Of a stretch of 6,058 nucleotides of DNA, positions 1-5,984 are shown in pieces. The notes under the pieces were generated by a model. That model did no database searches. It saw nothing but the letters and a program-made list of their open reading frames with translations, and was not told where the DNA came from. Source of the stretch: Candidatus Poribacteria bacterium. Its GTDB lineage: Bacteria; Poribacteria; WGA-4E; WGA-3G. Positions within the stretch are counted from its first letter, which is position 1; every line of letters begins with the position of its first letter. A program made the position numbers and the translations under genes. Location: assembly GCA_009842375.1 (NCBI GenBank), contig VYFM01000625.1, forward strand, positions 1 to 6,058, given 5' to 3'.

Positions 1-737
1 TCTTTATTCAGTTCATAGCCGAAAGTATATGCACACAATTGTCCATTGATACGAACAACCCTACCGACAAGACTTAATTCCTCTGCATGAGTAATCCCGA
101 TACGATGTGCTGATTGTGAGTCATCCAGCATTGCTTGGTAAATAGGATCAGTATATTTCTCAGCTCGTTTCTTACGCCAATCTTCATATAATTCTAAACA
201 CAGATTCCTATCGGTTGATTGGTATTGAGTATATTCTACGGATAGATTCCGTGTGATAAATGCGTTGTAAGCATACCTTTGTTGTTTATAACGATTTCCT
301 CGTAATTCAACCAATTCATCAGTGCAATATACATATTCGGTTTCTTTTTCGTAATGATCATAATCCAATGTATCAAATACTGGGAGCAGGTCTTTTGGAA
401 CATTCTCAATGCGGGCAATCTGGGGATTGTTATTCGATTCTAACATGTATTGATATGCTATGTTAACTACCTTGAGATAGATAGGGTTATTGATAGCGTA
501 TGGTATTGGTAGAATCGGCATGAAGTAGTCTTTACCATATTTTGCATAAACACAGAGAAAATCTGTTTGGTCATTCGTAGCATGTTTCGGAGTTCTACAA
601 ATCGTATAGAAAAGTTTGAAATAATCTTTCCAGATAAAAAGTGGAGCAAAAGCATAATTGGATAGAGACATACATGTCTGATGTATATATTCATCAAAAA
701 TCGGTTTGTCTTCAAGTGTTAATGGGTTGAGTTGCAT
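1..737 (-). CDS. DUF2156 (GNAT-fold, MprF C-terminal-like) protein, C-terminus beyond window
   Basis: This frame is open for 245 codons from an ATG at 737 to the window edge with no stop, so the C-terminus is missing. The family usually runs to about 290-300 residues, so perhaps 50 are lost. Seen: an N-terminal segment typical of DUF2156 (SLSNYAFAPLFIWKDYF, residues 24-40), then FMPILPIP (72-79). A central stretch YVYCTDELVELRGNRYKQQR (135-154) matches the family's 'Y-D-Y ... L-R-G-x-x-Y-x-x-x-R' signature. A GNAT-like strand follows, LVGRVVRINGQLCAYTFGY (223-241). The fold is shared with the catalytic domain of phosphatidylglycerol lysyltransferase and the FemABX transferases, but the family's substrate is generally unknown. 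No membrane segment or signal peptide is evident, so it is probably cytoplasmic. The start overlaps the end of the YkgJ-like gene by 19 bp in another frame. Only a weak purine tract (AGAGAG) precedes the ATG, which suggests translational coupling. Family assignment is fairly sure; a reaction cannot be given. Confidence 0.82.
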   Translation of the reverse strand, partial: MQLNPLTLEDKPIFDEYIHQTCMSLSNYAFAPLFIWKDYFKLFYTICRTPKHATNDQTDFLCVYAKYGKDYFMPILPIPYAINNPIYLKVVNIAYQYMLESNNNPQIARIENVPKDLLPVFDTLDYDHYEKETEYVYCTDELVELRGNRYKQQRYAYNAFITRNLSVEYTQYQSTDRNLCLELYEDWRKKRAEKYTDPIYQAMLDDSQSAHRIGITHAEELSLVGRVVRINGQLCAYTFGYELNK

Positions 738-1291
738 CTCTCTACATTGTATTCCAGCGTATGAAATACTTTCACAGTATCTCTGTAATCACCGATTAAG
801 TTCCAGTTTTTGTTTAGTGTTGTGATTATCTGTTCGGATTCAACATATTCAATTACTTGTTGTAGATGCTGCTGAAGTGCTTCTGATTCGTAATGTTCTT
901 CACTAAACGGACAAAGCATATCCGTTCCCAGAACAACACTGGTTCTGTCTTGATTGAACATTACCGTAAATGGATAGAGTTGGCAGTCAAGGGGTCGGTT
1001 TGCATAAATTGTACATCTACTTGTTTCTGGTTCAAAGAATGGACATATATAATAGTCTTTGTAAGGTCTTAAATTAATCTGTGAACTGCTACCGTCTTTT
1101 TGTAGTTGGAATAAAGTTGGATTCGCACCTTGAGAAATTACACGCTTTTTCTCTATATCAGTAAAAATCGGGGCAAGTGGACTATTCTTATCTAAGAAAC
1201 GACAGCAAACATCGCAAGAGAAGCATACTTCACTGGGTATGATTTGGTAGAGTTGAAGATTCTGATCGTTGTGTTTTTGCATTAACCTCAT
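719..1291 (-). CDS. YkgJ-type cysteine cluster protein (putative zinc/iron-binding)
   Basis: A 190-residue soluble protein. Seen: an N-terminal cluster CFSCDVCC (C23, C26, C29, C30). It is followed by ICPFFEPETSRCTIYANRP (82-100, with C83 and C93), LDCQLYPF (101-108, with C103) and MLCPF (C127). The order CxxCxxCC ... CPF ... C-x-I-Y-x-x-R-P-x-x-C-x-x-(Y/F)-P-F is the hallmark of the YkgJ/UPF0153 family, annotated as a zinc- or iron-chelating domain. The biochemical role of the family is not established. The ATG at 1291 shares one base with the TAA of the aminotransferase gene (TAATG), preceded by GGGA seven bases upstream. A second ATG lies at codon 4. The 3' end overlaps the DUF2156 gene by 19 bp, so all three genes are likely expressed as one unit. 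The C-terminal third (about 130-190) is helical-looking and carries no motif I recognise. A metal or Fe-S cofactor is inferred from the cysteines only. Confidence 0.85.
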   Translation of the reverse strand: MRLMQKHNDQNLQLYQIIPSEVCFSCDVCCRFLDKNSPLAPIFTDIEKKRVISQGANPTLFQLQKDGSSSQINLRPYKDYYICPFFEPETSRCTIYANRPLDCQLYPFTVMFNQDRTSVVLGTDMLCPFSEEHYESEALQQHLQQVIEYVESEQIITTLNKNWNLIGDYRDTVKVFHTLEYNVERCNSTH

Positions 1292-2439
1292 TAACTATTC
1301 CCAAGAATATTACTAATTGCTTCAATCACAGTATAGACATCATCATTAGACAACCCCGGATGTAGAGGAAGGCTAACGACGCGGTCGAATACTTCCTCTG
1401 CACGCGGAAAGTCACCTACATTGTATCCATATTGTTTTTGATAAAAATCAAATAAATGTAATGGAATATAATGAACACTACATTCTATATTTTCTGCGCG
1501 TAGGGTATCAACGAATTCATCACGGTCAGTTTCTTGTAGTTGAATTATGTATAAATGCCATGAATGTTCATTTTCATTTTCTGGGACGAAAGGAGGACTA
1601 ATCTGTGGGATCTTTTGTAGTTCATTCTGATATATTCCAGCAATATTCCTGCGGCGTTCATGCTGTTTGTTGAGTTTCATGAGTTGACATAATCCCATCG
1701 CTGCCTGAATATCGGTCATGTTGTATTTGTATCCCTCTGAGGTAATATCATATCGCCAAACACTACGACGTGACTGTCGTGACCACGCATCTTTGTCAAT
1801 ACCGTGTAGTCGCATTGTTTGAAGTTGCCCAGCATAAGCATCGTTATTGGTTGTAATCATACCACCTTCGGCTGTTGTTAGGTTTTTGTTCGCATAGAAG
1901 CTAAATGCTGAAAGGTTTCCGAGATTTCCAATGAATTGTCCGTTATATTGTGTTGGTAGAGCATGTGCCGCATCGTCAATAAGAATAAGATTATGTTTTT
2001 GACAGATATTCTGTAATGCATTCATGTCACAAGGTAGACCGGCTATGTGGACTGGAATGACTGCTTTTGTCTTCGGTGTAATTGCATTTTCAATATTGTC
2101 AATATTTATGTTTAATGTGTCAGGTTCTATGTCTACGAAGACAGGTTTTGCACCTACGTATCGGATAGCCTCTGCGGTGGCAGTAAAGGTATACGGTGTA
2201 GTAATTACTTCGTCACCAGTACTGATACCAGAAACGACAAGACTAAGATGTAAAGCTGCGGTACACGAACTTACTGCAATCGCGTGCTTGACTCCAAGGT
2301 ATTCAGCAAAAGCACGTTCAAACTCACGGACTCTTGCCCCACTACTAATCCATTTAGAAGCAAGTACTTGACTAACAGCTTCTATTTCCGTTTCGTCTAT
2401 CCAAGGACGACTGAAAGGTATAAACGGTTTTTGTTCCAC
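1291..2439 (-). CDS. DegT/DnrJ/EryC1/StrS-family PLP-dependent aminotransferase
   Basis: A 382-residue fold-type I PLP enzyme, normal length for the family. Its members usually transfer an amino group (from glutamate or glutamine) to a keto-sugar nucleotide or a cyclic ketone, in the cytoplasm. Seen: the substrate/phosphate loop SSCTAALHLS (57-66); GDEVITTPYTFTATAEA (75-91); FVDIEPDTLNI (101-111); the cofactor aspartate in LIDDAAHA (153-160, D156 contacting the pyridine ring by family analogy); and the Schiff-base lysine in FSFYANKNLTTAEGG (179-193, K185). The C-terminal half has YKYNMTDIQAAMGLCQL (238-254) and SVHYIPLHLFDFYQ (321-334), also family hallmarks. The start codon is GTG with AAGGA seven bases upstream. 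It lies 25 bp after aroQ and one base into the YkgJ-like gene. No glycosyltransferase or sugar dehydratase gene is nearby, so a sugar substrate is not supported by the neighbourhood. Family certain, substrate unknown. Confidence 0.95.
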   Translation of the reverse strand: MEQKPFIPFSRPWIDETEIEAVSQVLASKWISSGARVREFERAFAEYLGVKHAIAVSSCTAALHLSLVVSGISTGDEVITTPYTFTATAEAIRYVGAKPVFVDIEPDTLNINIDNIENAITPKTKAVIPVHIAGLPCDMNALQNICQKHNLILIDDAAHALPTQYNGQFIGNLGNLSAFSFYANKNLTTAEGGMITTNNDAYAGQLQTMRLHGIDKDAWSRQSRRSVWRYDITSEGYKYNMTDIQAAMGLCQLMKLNKQHERRRNIAGIYQNELQKIPQISPPFVPENENEHSWHLYIIQLQETDRDEFVDTLRAENIECSVHYIPLHLFDFYQKQYGYNVGDFPRAEEVFDRVVSLPLHPGLSNDDVYTVIEAISNILGNS

Positions 2440-2446
2440 AAGCGAT

Positions 2447-2451
2447 TCCTT
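2447..2451 (-). promoter_or_regulatory. Shine-Dalgarno site fixing the GTG start of the aminotransferase
   Basis: On the minus strand AAGGA lies 7 bases before the GTG at 2437-2439. This supports the GTG as the true start rather than a later codon. The protein then begins MEQKPFIPFSRPWIDE, the usual N-terminus for this family. The site sits inside the short gap after the aroQ stop codon, as expected within an operon. Confidence 0.7.
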
Positions 2452-2464
2452 TTTAAAAATTGAT

Positions 2465-2920
2465 CTATGTTTCTGTAGTTTTCGGTCCCAGAATATGTAT
2501 CATTGCTTCAAGTCCAAGTATATAAGTATACGCGCCAAAACCACTTACTACACCTGCTGCAACCCCAGAAATATACGAATGATGGCGGAATTCCTCTCGT
2601 GAATAGATATTGGATAGGTGGACTTCAACAACAGGTAAAGCAACTGTTGCAAGTGCATCTCTGATTGCTATGCTGGTATGTGTATATGCAGCGGGATTTA
2701 TGAGTATTCCATCTGCCCAATCTATGTGATCCCCTATTATAGATACAAGTTCACCTTCATGGTTAGATTGCAATATCTTTAGAACTACATCATGAGGTGA
2801 TGATGCCACAAACTCGTCAAGGGCTTTATTGATGTCTTGCAATGTTTGGTGTCCGTATACCTCTGGCTGACGTCTGCCTAAGAGATGCAGATTTGGTCCG
2901 TGTAGGACAAGTATGTTCAT
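2465..2920 (-). CDS. aroQ: type II 3-dehydroquinate dehydratase
   Basis: A 151-residue protein, standard length for the small dodecameric type II enzyme. It removes water from 3-dehydroquinate to give 3-dehydroshikimate in the shikimate pathway (aromatic amino acid and chorismate synthesis), in the cytoplasm. Seen in order: HGPNLHLLGRRQPEVYG (7-23) with the flexible-lid arginine R17 and catalytic tyrosine Y22; QSNHEGELV (51-59); NPAAYTHTS (75-83) with N75 and H81; and VEVHLSNIYSREEFRHHS (98-115) with the general acid H101 and substrate-binding R108/R112. Every expected active-site residue is present, so it should be active. The ATG at 2920 has AAGGA eight bases upstream (2929-2933). It is the first gene after the promoter at 2977-3005 and lies 25 bp before the aminotransferase gene. 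No other shikimate gene is in the window. A catabolic quinate role is possible but has no support here. Confidence 0.97.
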   Translation of the reverse strand: MNILVLHGPNLHLLGRRQPEVYGHQTLQDINKALDEFVASSPHDVVLKILQSNHEGELVSIIGDHIDWADGILINPAAYTHTSIAIRDALATVALPVVEVHLSNIYSREEFRHHSYISGVAAGVVSGFGAYTYILGLEAMIHILGPKTTET

Positions 2921-2976
2921 ATTCTAATTCCTTGTACTATATTTCTATATTCATCAAAGAATAAATCCATCAGAGT

Positions 2977-3005
2977 ATTTTATTTCAAAAACGATTTGAA
3001 ATCAA
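2977..3005 (-). promoter_or_regulatory. candidate sigma70-type promoter for the aroQ operon
   Basis: On the minus strand TTGATT (3000-3005) is followed by a 17-base spacer and TAAAAT (2977-2982). Each hexamer matches the TTGACA/TATAAT consensus at 4 or 5 of 6 positions, and the spacing is optimal. Transcription would start about 2969, giving a leader of roughly 50 bases before the aroQ ATG. It is the only well-placed promoter I see for the four-gene unit. Confidence 0.5.
2982..3002. promoter_or_regulatory. inverted repeat over the aroQ promoter, possible operator
   Basis: ATTTCAAA (2982-2989) and TTTGAAAT (2995-3002) form a perfect 8-bp inverted repeat with a 5-base centre. It spans most of the promoter spacer, touches the first base of the -10 box and covers half of the -35 box. 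A dimeric repressor bound there would block RNA polymerase. The placement is seen; the regulator and function are inferred. In an AT-rich genome an 8-bp match of this kind could also be chance. Confidence 0.35.
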
Positions 3006-3079
3006 TGATAAATCAGGTTTAATTAGTTTTCTATAGTTCTTCCACATTTTTTCACAAACGTGTATGGTAATAATGAGAT

Positions 3080-3165
3080 ACGTAGGTTGGAGCAAGCGTA
3101 GCGACCTCCAATACGTGTTTTGTCATTGAGTTCTAATGTCGTAGGTCGCTACGCTCGACTTACGA
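3080..3165. repeat. pair of oppositely oriented REP-like hairpin repeats
   Basis: Two imperfect copies of a short palindromic repeat lie head to head. Copy A (3080-3116) folds as ACGTA and TTGGAG (split by a GG bulge) pairing with CTCCAA-TACGT around a 13-base loop. Copy B (3139-3165) folds as TCGTAGGTCG with CGACTTACGA, 10 pairs with one G-T mismatch and a 7-base loop. The core AGCGTAGCGACCT (3095-3107) in copy A is exactly the reverse complement of AGGTCGCTACGCT (3143-3155) in copy B, so the whole element can also fold as one long stem. Its G+C content is higher than the surrounding DNA. This looks like a dispersed REP/MITE-type intergenic repeat. Whether it recurs in the genome cannot be seen here. 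Confidence 0.65.
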
Positions 3166-3189
3166 GGTTAATGTCAGATTCACCAAATC

Positions 3190-3213
3190 AATACCGAATA
3201 TGTGCCCGGTATT
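3190..3213. other. small perfect hairpin, at most a weak terminator
   Basis: AATACCG (3190-3196) pairs with CGGTATT (3207-3213) around a 10-base loop. It lies about 205 bp downstream of the DppC-type gene in the direction of transcription. On the minus strand it is followed by TGATTTGG rather than a run of T, so intrinsic termination would be weak. It may be chance. Confidence 0.2.
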
Positions 3214-3304
3214 AGTCAAGTCGCACTAAAGAATGTTAAGAAGTACAATAGAATTGCGAATAAATACATCTTTTCTCTATGTTGAAAGTTTTGTATTTCA
3301 GTAA

Positions 3305-3397
3305 AATCATCAACCGAATCATCAATCTGTCTAAACCTTGTTGTAGTATAAGTTTATAGCATAATCATCAACCAATTTCGGCAAGAAATCATCAACC
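3305..3397 (-). repeat. four direct copies of the 11-bp motif GRTTGATGATT
   Basis: On the minus strand GGTTGATGATT occurs at 3387-3397, 3363-3373 and 3305-3315. The variant GATTGATGATT is at 3317-3327. Start-to-start distances are 24, 46 and 12 bases, close to multiples of 12. The cluster begins about 20 bp after the DppC-type stop codon. It could be a cluster of protein binding sites, a post-transcriptional element in the operon's 3' end, or the decayed end of a repeat-bearing coding sequence. In one frame the first two copies read L-V-D-D-F-L-P-K-L-V-D-D. The distances are not uniform and the spacers are unrelated, so this is not a CRISPR. Confidence 0.5.
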
Positions 3398-3416
3398 AGT
3401 AAATACAATATAGTCC

Positions 3417-4271
3417 TCAATCTATCTGAGGGTCAAGGGCATCTCGTAGTGCATCTCCGAGGAGATTAAAACCTAATACCACGAGAAAGATCGCCATACC
3501 CGGTGCTGTAACAGCCAATGGAACTTTCCGTATATGCTTTGTATTTTCATTGAGCATTGCTCCCCATTCAGGAACACCGACTTCCGCACCAAGACCGAGA
3601 AAGCTTAGTCCTGCAGCATCTAATATCGCAGCACCGATACCTAAAGTCGCTTGTACAATCAGCGGAGCAAGGCAATTTGGTAACACGGTCGTCACAAGTA
3701 TCCGAATGTCACTTGCACCAATAACCTTAGCCGATGTGACGTAATCTAACTCTCTCACTTTGAGCACAGATGCACGTAAAATCCGTGCGTATTGCGGGAT
3801 ATAAACAATTGAAACAGCAATAATAGCATTGGTAAGACTTTGTCCCAATATAGTCACAATTACCATAGCGAGTAGGATACTTGGCATAGCAAGCAACATA
3901 TCGTTGACACGCATAATCAAGTTGTCCAACCATCCACCAAAATATCCAGCGAATGCCCCGAACAGTGTACCAAATCCCAAAGAAAATGTTATAGCAATCA
4001 AACCTACCTTCAACGAGATACGGGAACCGTAGAGCACGCGACTGAAAATATCCCGTCCTGTGCCATCAGTCCCAAGGTAATGTCTACCCGAACTACCTTT
4101 CAGTCGTTCTGTAATATCTGTTTGCATCGGGTCGTGTGTTGCAATGAATGGTGCAAGGAGTGCGATAATAACAAAGAATAGTATAATTGATGCACCGATT
4201 GTAGCAGAGGGATGTCTCAGCAGTTTTCGAAAGACATGATGTTGACCTGTAGAAGAAGGATTGGTATTCAT
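3417..4271 (-). CDS. dppC: ABC transporter permease, DppC/OppC type
   Basis: A 284-residue inner-membrane subunit of a peptide/opine/nickel-class ABC importer, normal length for DppC. Seen: a cytoplasmic N-terminus with RKLLRHPSATIGASIILFF (15-33) leading into membrane segment 1 (about 23-43); HYLGTDGTGRDIFSRVLYGS (64-83), the conserved family loop; further membrane segments about 88-111, 126-143 and 146-160; and the ATPase-contact EAA loop DYVTSAKVIGASDIR (176-190) with LPN at 197-199. Later segments lie near 202-226 and 252-275, and the family signature GFNLLGDALRDALDP is at 267-281. Its ATG overlaps the stop of the DppB-type gene (ATGA), so the two are translationally coupled and form the transmembrane pore together. 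The symbol denotes the family type. The substrate (peptide, nickel or other) cannot be read from the permease. No ATPase or binding protein follows; the next 496 bp are noncoding. Confidence 0.93.
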   Translation of the reverse strand: MNTNPSSTGQHHVFRKLLRHPSATIGASIILFFVIIALLAPFIATHDPMQTDITERLKGSSGRHYLGTDGTGRDIFSRVLYGSRISLKVGLIAITFSLGFGTLFGAFAGYFGGWLDNLIMRVNDMLLAMPSILLAMVIVTILGQSLTNAIIAVSIVYIPQYARILRASVLKVRELDYVTSAKVIGASDIRILVTTVLPNCLAPLIVQATLGIGAAILDAAGLSFLGLGAEVGVPEWGAMLNENTKHIRKVPLAVTAPGMAIFLVVLGFNLLGDALRDALDPQID

Positions 4272-5290
4272 ACAGTTTCATCCCCTACGCGAATGCGTGG
4301 ATCAACATAAGCATACAACAAGTCAACTATGAGATTTACAAACATAAAGAGAAATGAAACAAAAAGCACACCACCTTGAACAGCACGGACATCCCGTGAT
4401 TCAACTGCATCGCGCAACCACGAACCGAGTCCAGGCCATGAGAAAATGTGCTCTGTTAAGATGGCACCACCCATCAAATAACCGAATTCAAGACCTATCA
4501 CCGTCAGCACAGGAACCATACTATTTTTCAATGCATGTTTGATGATAACACTCCATTTAGACAAACCTTTTGCATAAGCAGTAGTGATGTATGGTTGATT
4601 TAGGACTTCAAGCAAACTTGAACGGGTCATCCGCGCAATAATTGCTAATGGTATTGTTCCTAATGTTATCGCAGGAAGTATGAGATGTGAGATTGCGTTT
4701 CTGAAGGCGTTAAAGTTACCCATCAGTAGTGTATCAATTAAGTAGAATCCAGTACGAGTTTCAATATCTAAACTCAGGACAGAGTCTAATCGACCTGTTG
4801 CAGGGAAAATACCAAGATAATAAGAAAAAATGAGAATCAACATCAAACCTAACCAAAAAATAGGCATAGAGATACCTGCCAGAGATATTGACATGGACGT
4901 GTAATCCCAAAACTTACCACGGTATACAGACGCAATAATACCTGCAGATATGCCAAATATGATTGAGAATGCCATAGCAGCAAGTGTTAACTCTGCGGTG
5001 GCAGGAAAATAACGTTTAATTTCATCAATGACTGGTTCTTTTGTTTTGAATGAGTATCCTAAATCAAGGTGGACAAGATCCCAAAGATATTTACCATATT
5101 GATAATATAATGGTTTGTCAAGACCCATATCTTCTCTGAGTTGTGCAAGGACTTCTTCAGTAGCACGCTCACCAGCAATGGTGAGAGCAGCATCACCAGG
5201 AATGAGATGTACCATCATGAAAACAAGGAGAGACACTCCAAGAAGTGATAGACCGATGGAGAGGAAACGTTGGATTAGATATGAGAGCAA
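4268..5290 (-). CDS. dppB: ABC transporter permease, DppB/OppB type
   Basis: A 340-residue integral membrane subunit, standard DppB length. Seen: the characteristic N-terminus YLIQRFLSIGLSLLGVSLLVF (4-24, membrane segment 1) followed by HLIPGDAA (28-35); EDMGLDKPLYYQYGKYL (53-69), the family's periplasmic region; and GDLGYS-like LDLGYSF at 75-81. Further membrane segments lie about 101-121, 137-160, 201-220, 260-278 and 306-328. The EAA loop is AYAKGLSKWSVIIKHAL (238-254), and the family C-terminal signature is LIVDLLYAYVDPRIR (320-334). The start codon is TTG at 5288-5290: an in-frame TAA lies shortly upstream with no ATG or GTG between, and GGAA sits 8 bases before the TTG. It follows the hydrolase gene by 52 bp and overlaps the DppC-type gene by 4 bp. 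The symbol denotes the family type only; the transported substrate is unknown. Confidence 0.94.
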   Translation of the reverse strand: MLSYLIQRFLSIGLSLLGVSLLVFMMVHLIPGDAALTIAGERATEEVLAQLREDMGLDKPLYYQYGKYLWDLVHLDLGYSFKTKEPVIDEIKRYFPATAELTLAAMAFSIIFGISAGIIASVYRGKFWDYTSMSISLAGISMPIFWLGLMLILIFSYYLGIFPATGRLDSVLSLDIETRTGFYLIDTLLMGNFNAFRNAISHLILPAITLGTIPLAIIARMTRSSLLEVLNQPYITTAYAKGLSKWSVIIKHALKNSMVPVLTVIGLEFGYLMGGAILTEHIFSWPGLGSWLRDAVESRDVRAVQGGVLFVSFLFMFVNLIVDLLYAYVDPRIRVGDETV

Positions 5291-5298
5291 TATACAAG

Positions 5299-5302
5299 TT
5301 CC
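5299..5302 (-). promoter_or_regulatory. Shine-Dalgarno site for the TTG start of the DppB-type permease
   Basis: On the minus strand GGAA lies 8 bases before TTG (5288-5290). No ATG or GTG occurs in frame between that TTG and the preceding in-frame stop, and the N-terminus it gives (M-L-S-Y-L-I-Q-R-F) is what DppB proteins have. The match is short, so initiation may be weak. Confidence 0.5.
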
Positions 5303-5342
5303 ATTCGATACAGATTACAGATATGCATTCACATACGTTAAT

Positions 5343-5957
5343 TTAGAAAAATGGGTTGTGCAACTTCTCTTCACCGACAGTTGTCGAAGGACCGTGTCCA
5401 GGATATAGTCTAACATCATCAGGAAGTGCAAGTATATTATCACGAACACTATTAATTTCATCTTGATATGAAATATTTGGTCCACCAACTGAACCAGCGA
5501 AAATTGCATCTCCAACGAATGCAGCGGACTTTGTTAGAAAGCTGCAGCCTCCAGGTGTGTGCCCGGGCGTGTCAAGGACTGTCACCATCAGGTCTCCGAT
5601 ACTCACCACATCAGAGTGGATAACTTCATGCAATTTGGCTGCAGTTTGTGGCTTCGGTTCATTCTTATGGATGTAGGTATTGCAACCTGTCGCTTTTTGC
5701 AATCTTGGTAACCCATCAGTATGATCTTTATGGGAGTGTGTCAAAAGAATAGCTGTTGGGTTGACTTTATGTGTATCTAATTGCTTCAAAATAAGTTCTG
5801 GACTCGCTGCAGTGTCAATAATTGCAGCTTCATCAGTGGCTTTACAAATTAAAATGTATGCGTTGACAGGCCAACCCCCAAATGGAACACTCACTGTGAT
5901 AACATCAAACTTTGTATCTCCGTCCTGCTTTACCGGATTAGGTTCCCACTGTTCCAT
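5343..5957 (-). CDS. metallo-beta-lactamase-fold hydrolase, glyoxalase II-like
   Basis: A 204-residue soluble metallohydrolase, close to the family's usual 200-215 residues. Seen: VPFGGWPVNAYILIC (24-38), the typical N-terminal strand; AAIIDTAASPE (44-54); the metal-binding motif LLTHSHKDHTDGLPRL (71-86) with H74, H76, D78 and H79; TPGHTPGGCSF (130-140) with H133; the bridging aspartate in FVGDAIFAGSVGG (147-159, D150); and YPGHGPSTTVGEEKLHNPFF (185-204) with H188. All ligands for a two-metal site are present, so it should be active. The ending (GHGPSTT..E....NPFF) resembles hydroxyacylglutathione hydrolase-like proteins, but true glyoxalase II enzymes are longer, so the thioester substrate is a guess. 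The ATG at 5957 lacks a Shine-Dalgarno site at normal distance. The same frame stays open for nine more codons up to a TAA at 5985-5987 and resumes beyond it, so the native N-terminus is uncertain. It lies 52 bp before the DppB-type gene, probably in the same operon. Confidence 0.9.
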   Translation of the reverse strand: MEQWEPNPVKQDGDTKFDVITVSVPFGGWPVNAYILICKATDEAAIIDTAASPELILKQLDTHKVNPTAILLTHSHKDHTDGLPRLQKATGCNTYIHKNEPKPQTAAKLHEVIHSDVVSIGDLMVTVLDTPGHTPGGCSFLTKSAAFVGDAIFAGSVGGPNISYQDEINSVRDNILALPDDVRLYPGHGPSTTVGEEKLHNPFF

Positions 5958-5984
5958 TGCTATGTCAAGAAGTTTTGCACCTTC

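Larger units (their letters stand above)
2921..3416. other. 496-bp intergenic region between the permease genes and aroQ
   Basis: I find no convincing gene here on either strand. From right to left along transcription it holds four 11-bp direct repeats (3305-3397), a weak hairpin (3190-3213), a pair of REP-like hairpins (3080-3165) and a sigma70-type promoter with an overlapping inverted repeat (2977-3005). A minus-strand frame of about 37 codons (3216 to about 3355) exists, with an ATG at 3269 giving 17 hydrophobic-rich residues. It lacks a ribosome binding site and a recognisable motif, so I do not call it. No strong hairpin plus T-run terminator is seen for the permease operon. Confidence 0.7.

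Noticed and set aside
467..715. 82-residue minus-strand frame following the YkgJ-like gene
   Set aside because: It is an off-frame shadow of the DUF2156 gene, whose own frame is open across the whole interval and carries family motifs.
2024..2371. 115-residue open frame on the plus strand
   Set aside because: It lies wholly inside the DegT aminotransferase gene, antisense to conserved motifs, and has no recognisable domain.
3080..3116. Hairpin followed by TTTT on the plus strand as an intrinsic terminator
   Set aside because: No plus-strand gene ends upstream of it, and on the minus strand, where the genes are, no T-run follows.
3216..3269. 17-residue hydrophobic small ORF on the minus strand in the intergenic region
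   Set aside because: It has no Shine-Dalgarno, no family match by eye, and a length easily reached by chance in AT-rich DNA.
3305..3397. Possible CRISPR array
   Set aside because: The repeats are only 11 bp, the spacings are irregular (24, 46 and 12 bases start to start), and no cas gene is present.
5963..5968. Consensus -35 hexamer TTGACA on the minus strand just before the metallohydrolase
   Set aside because: No -10 box is found at 15-19 bases, and the start would fall inside the coding sequence.
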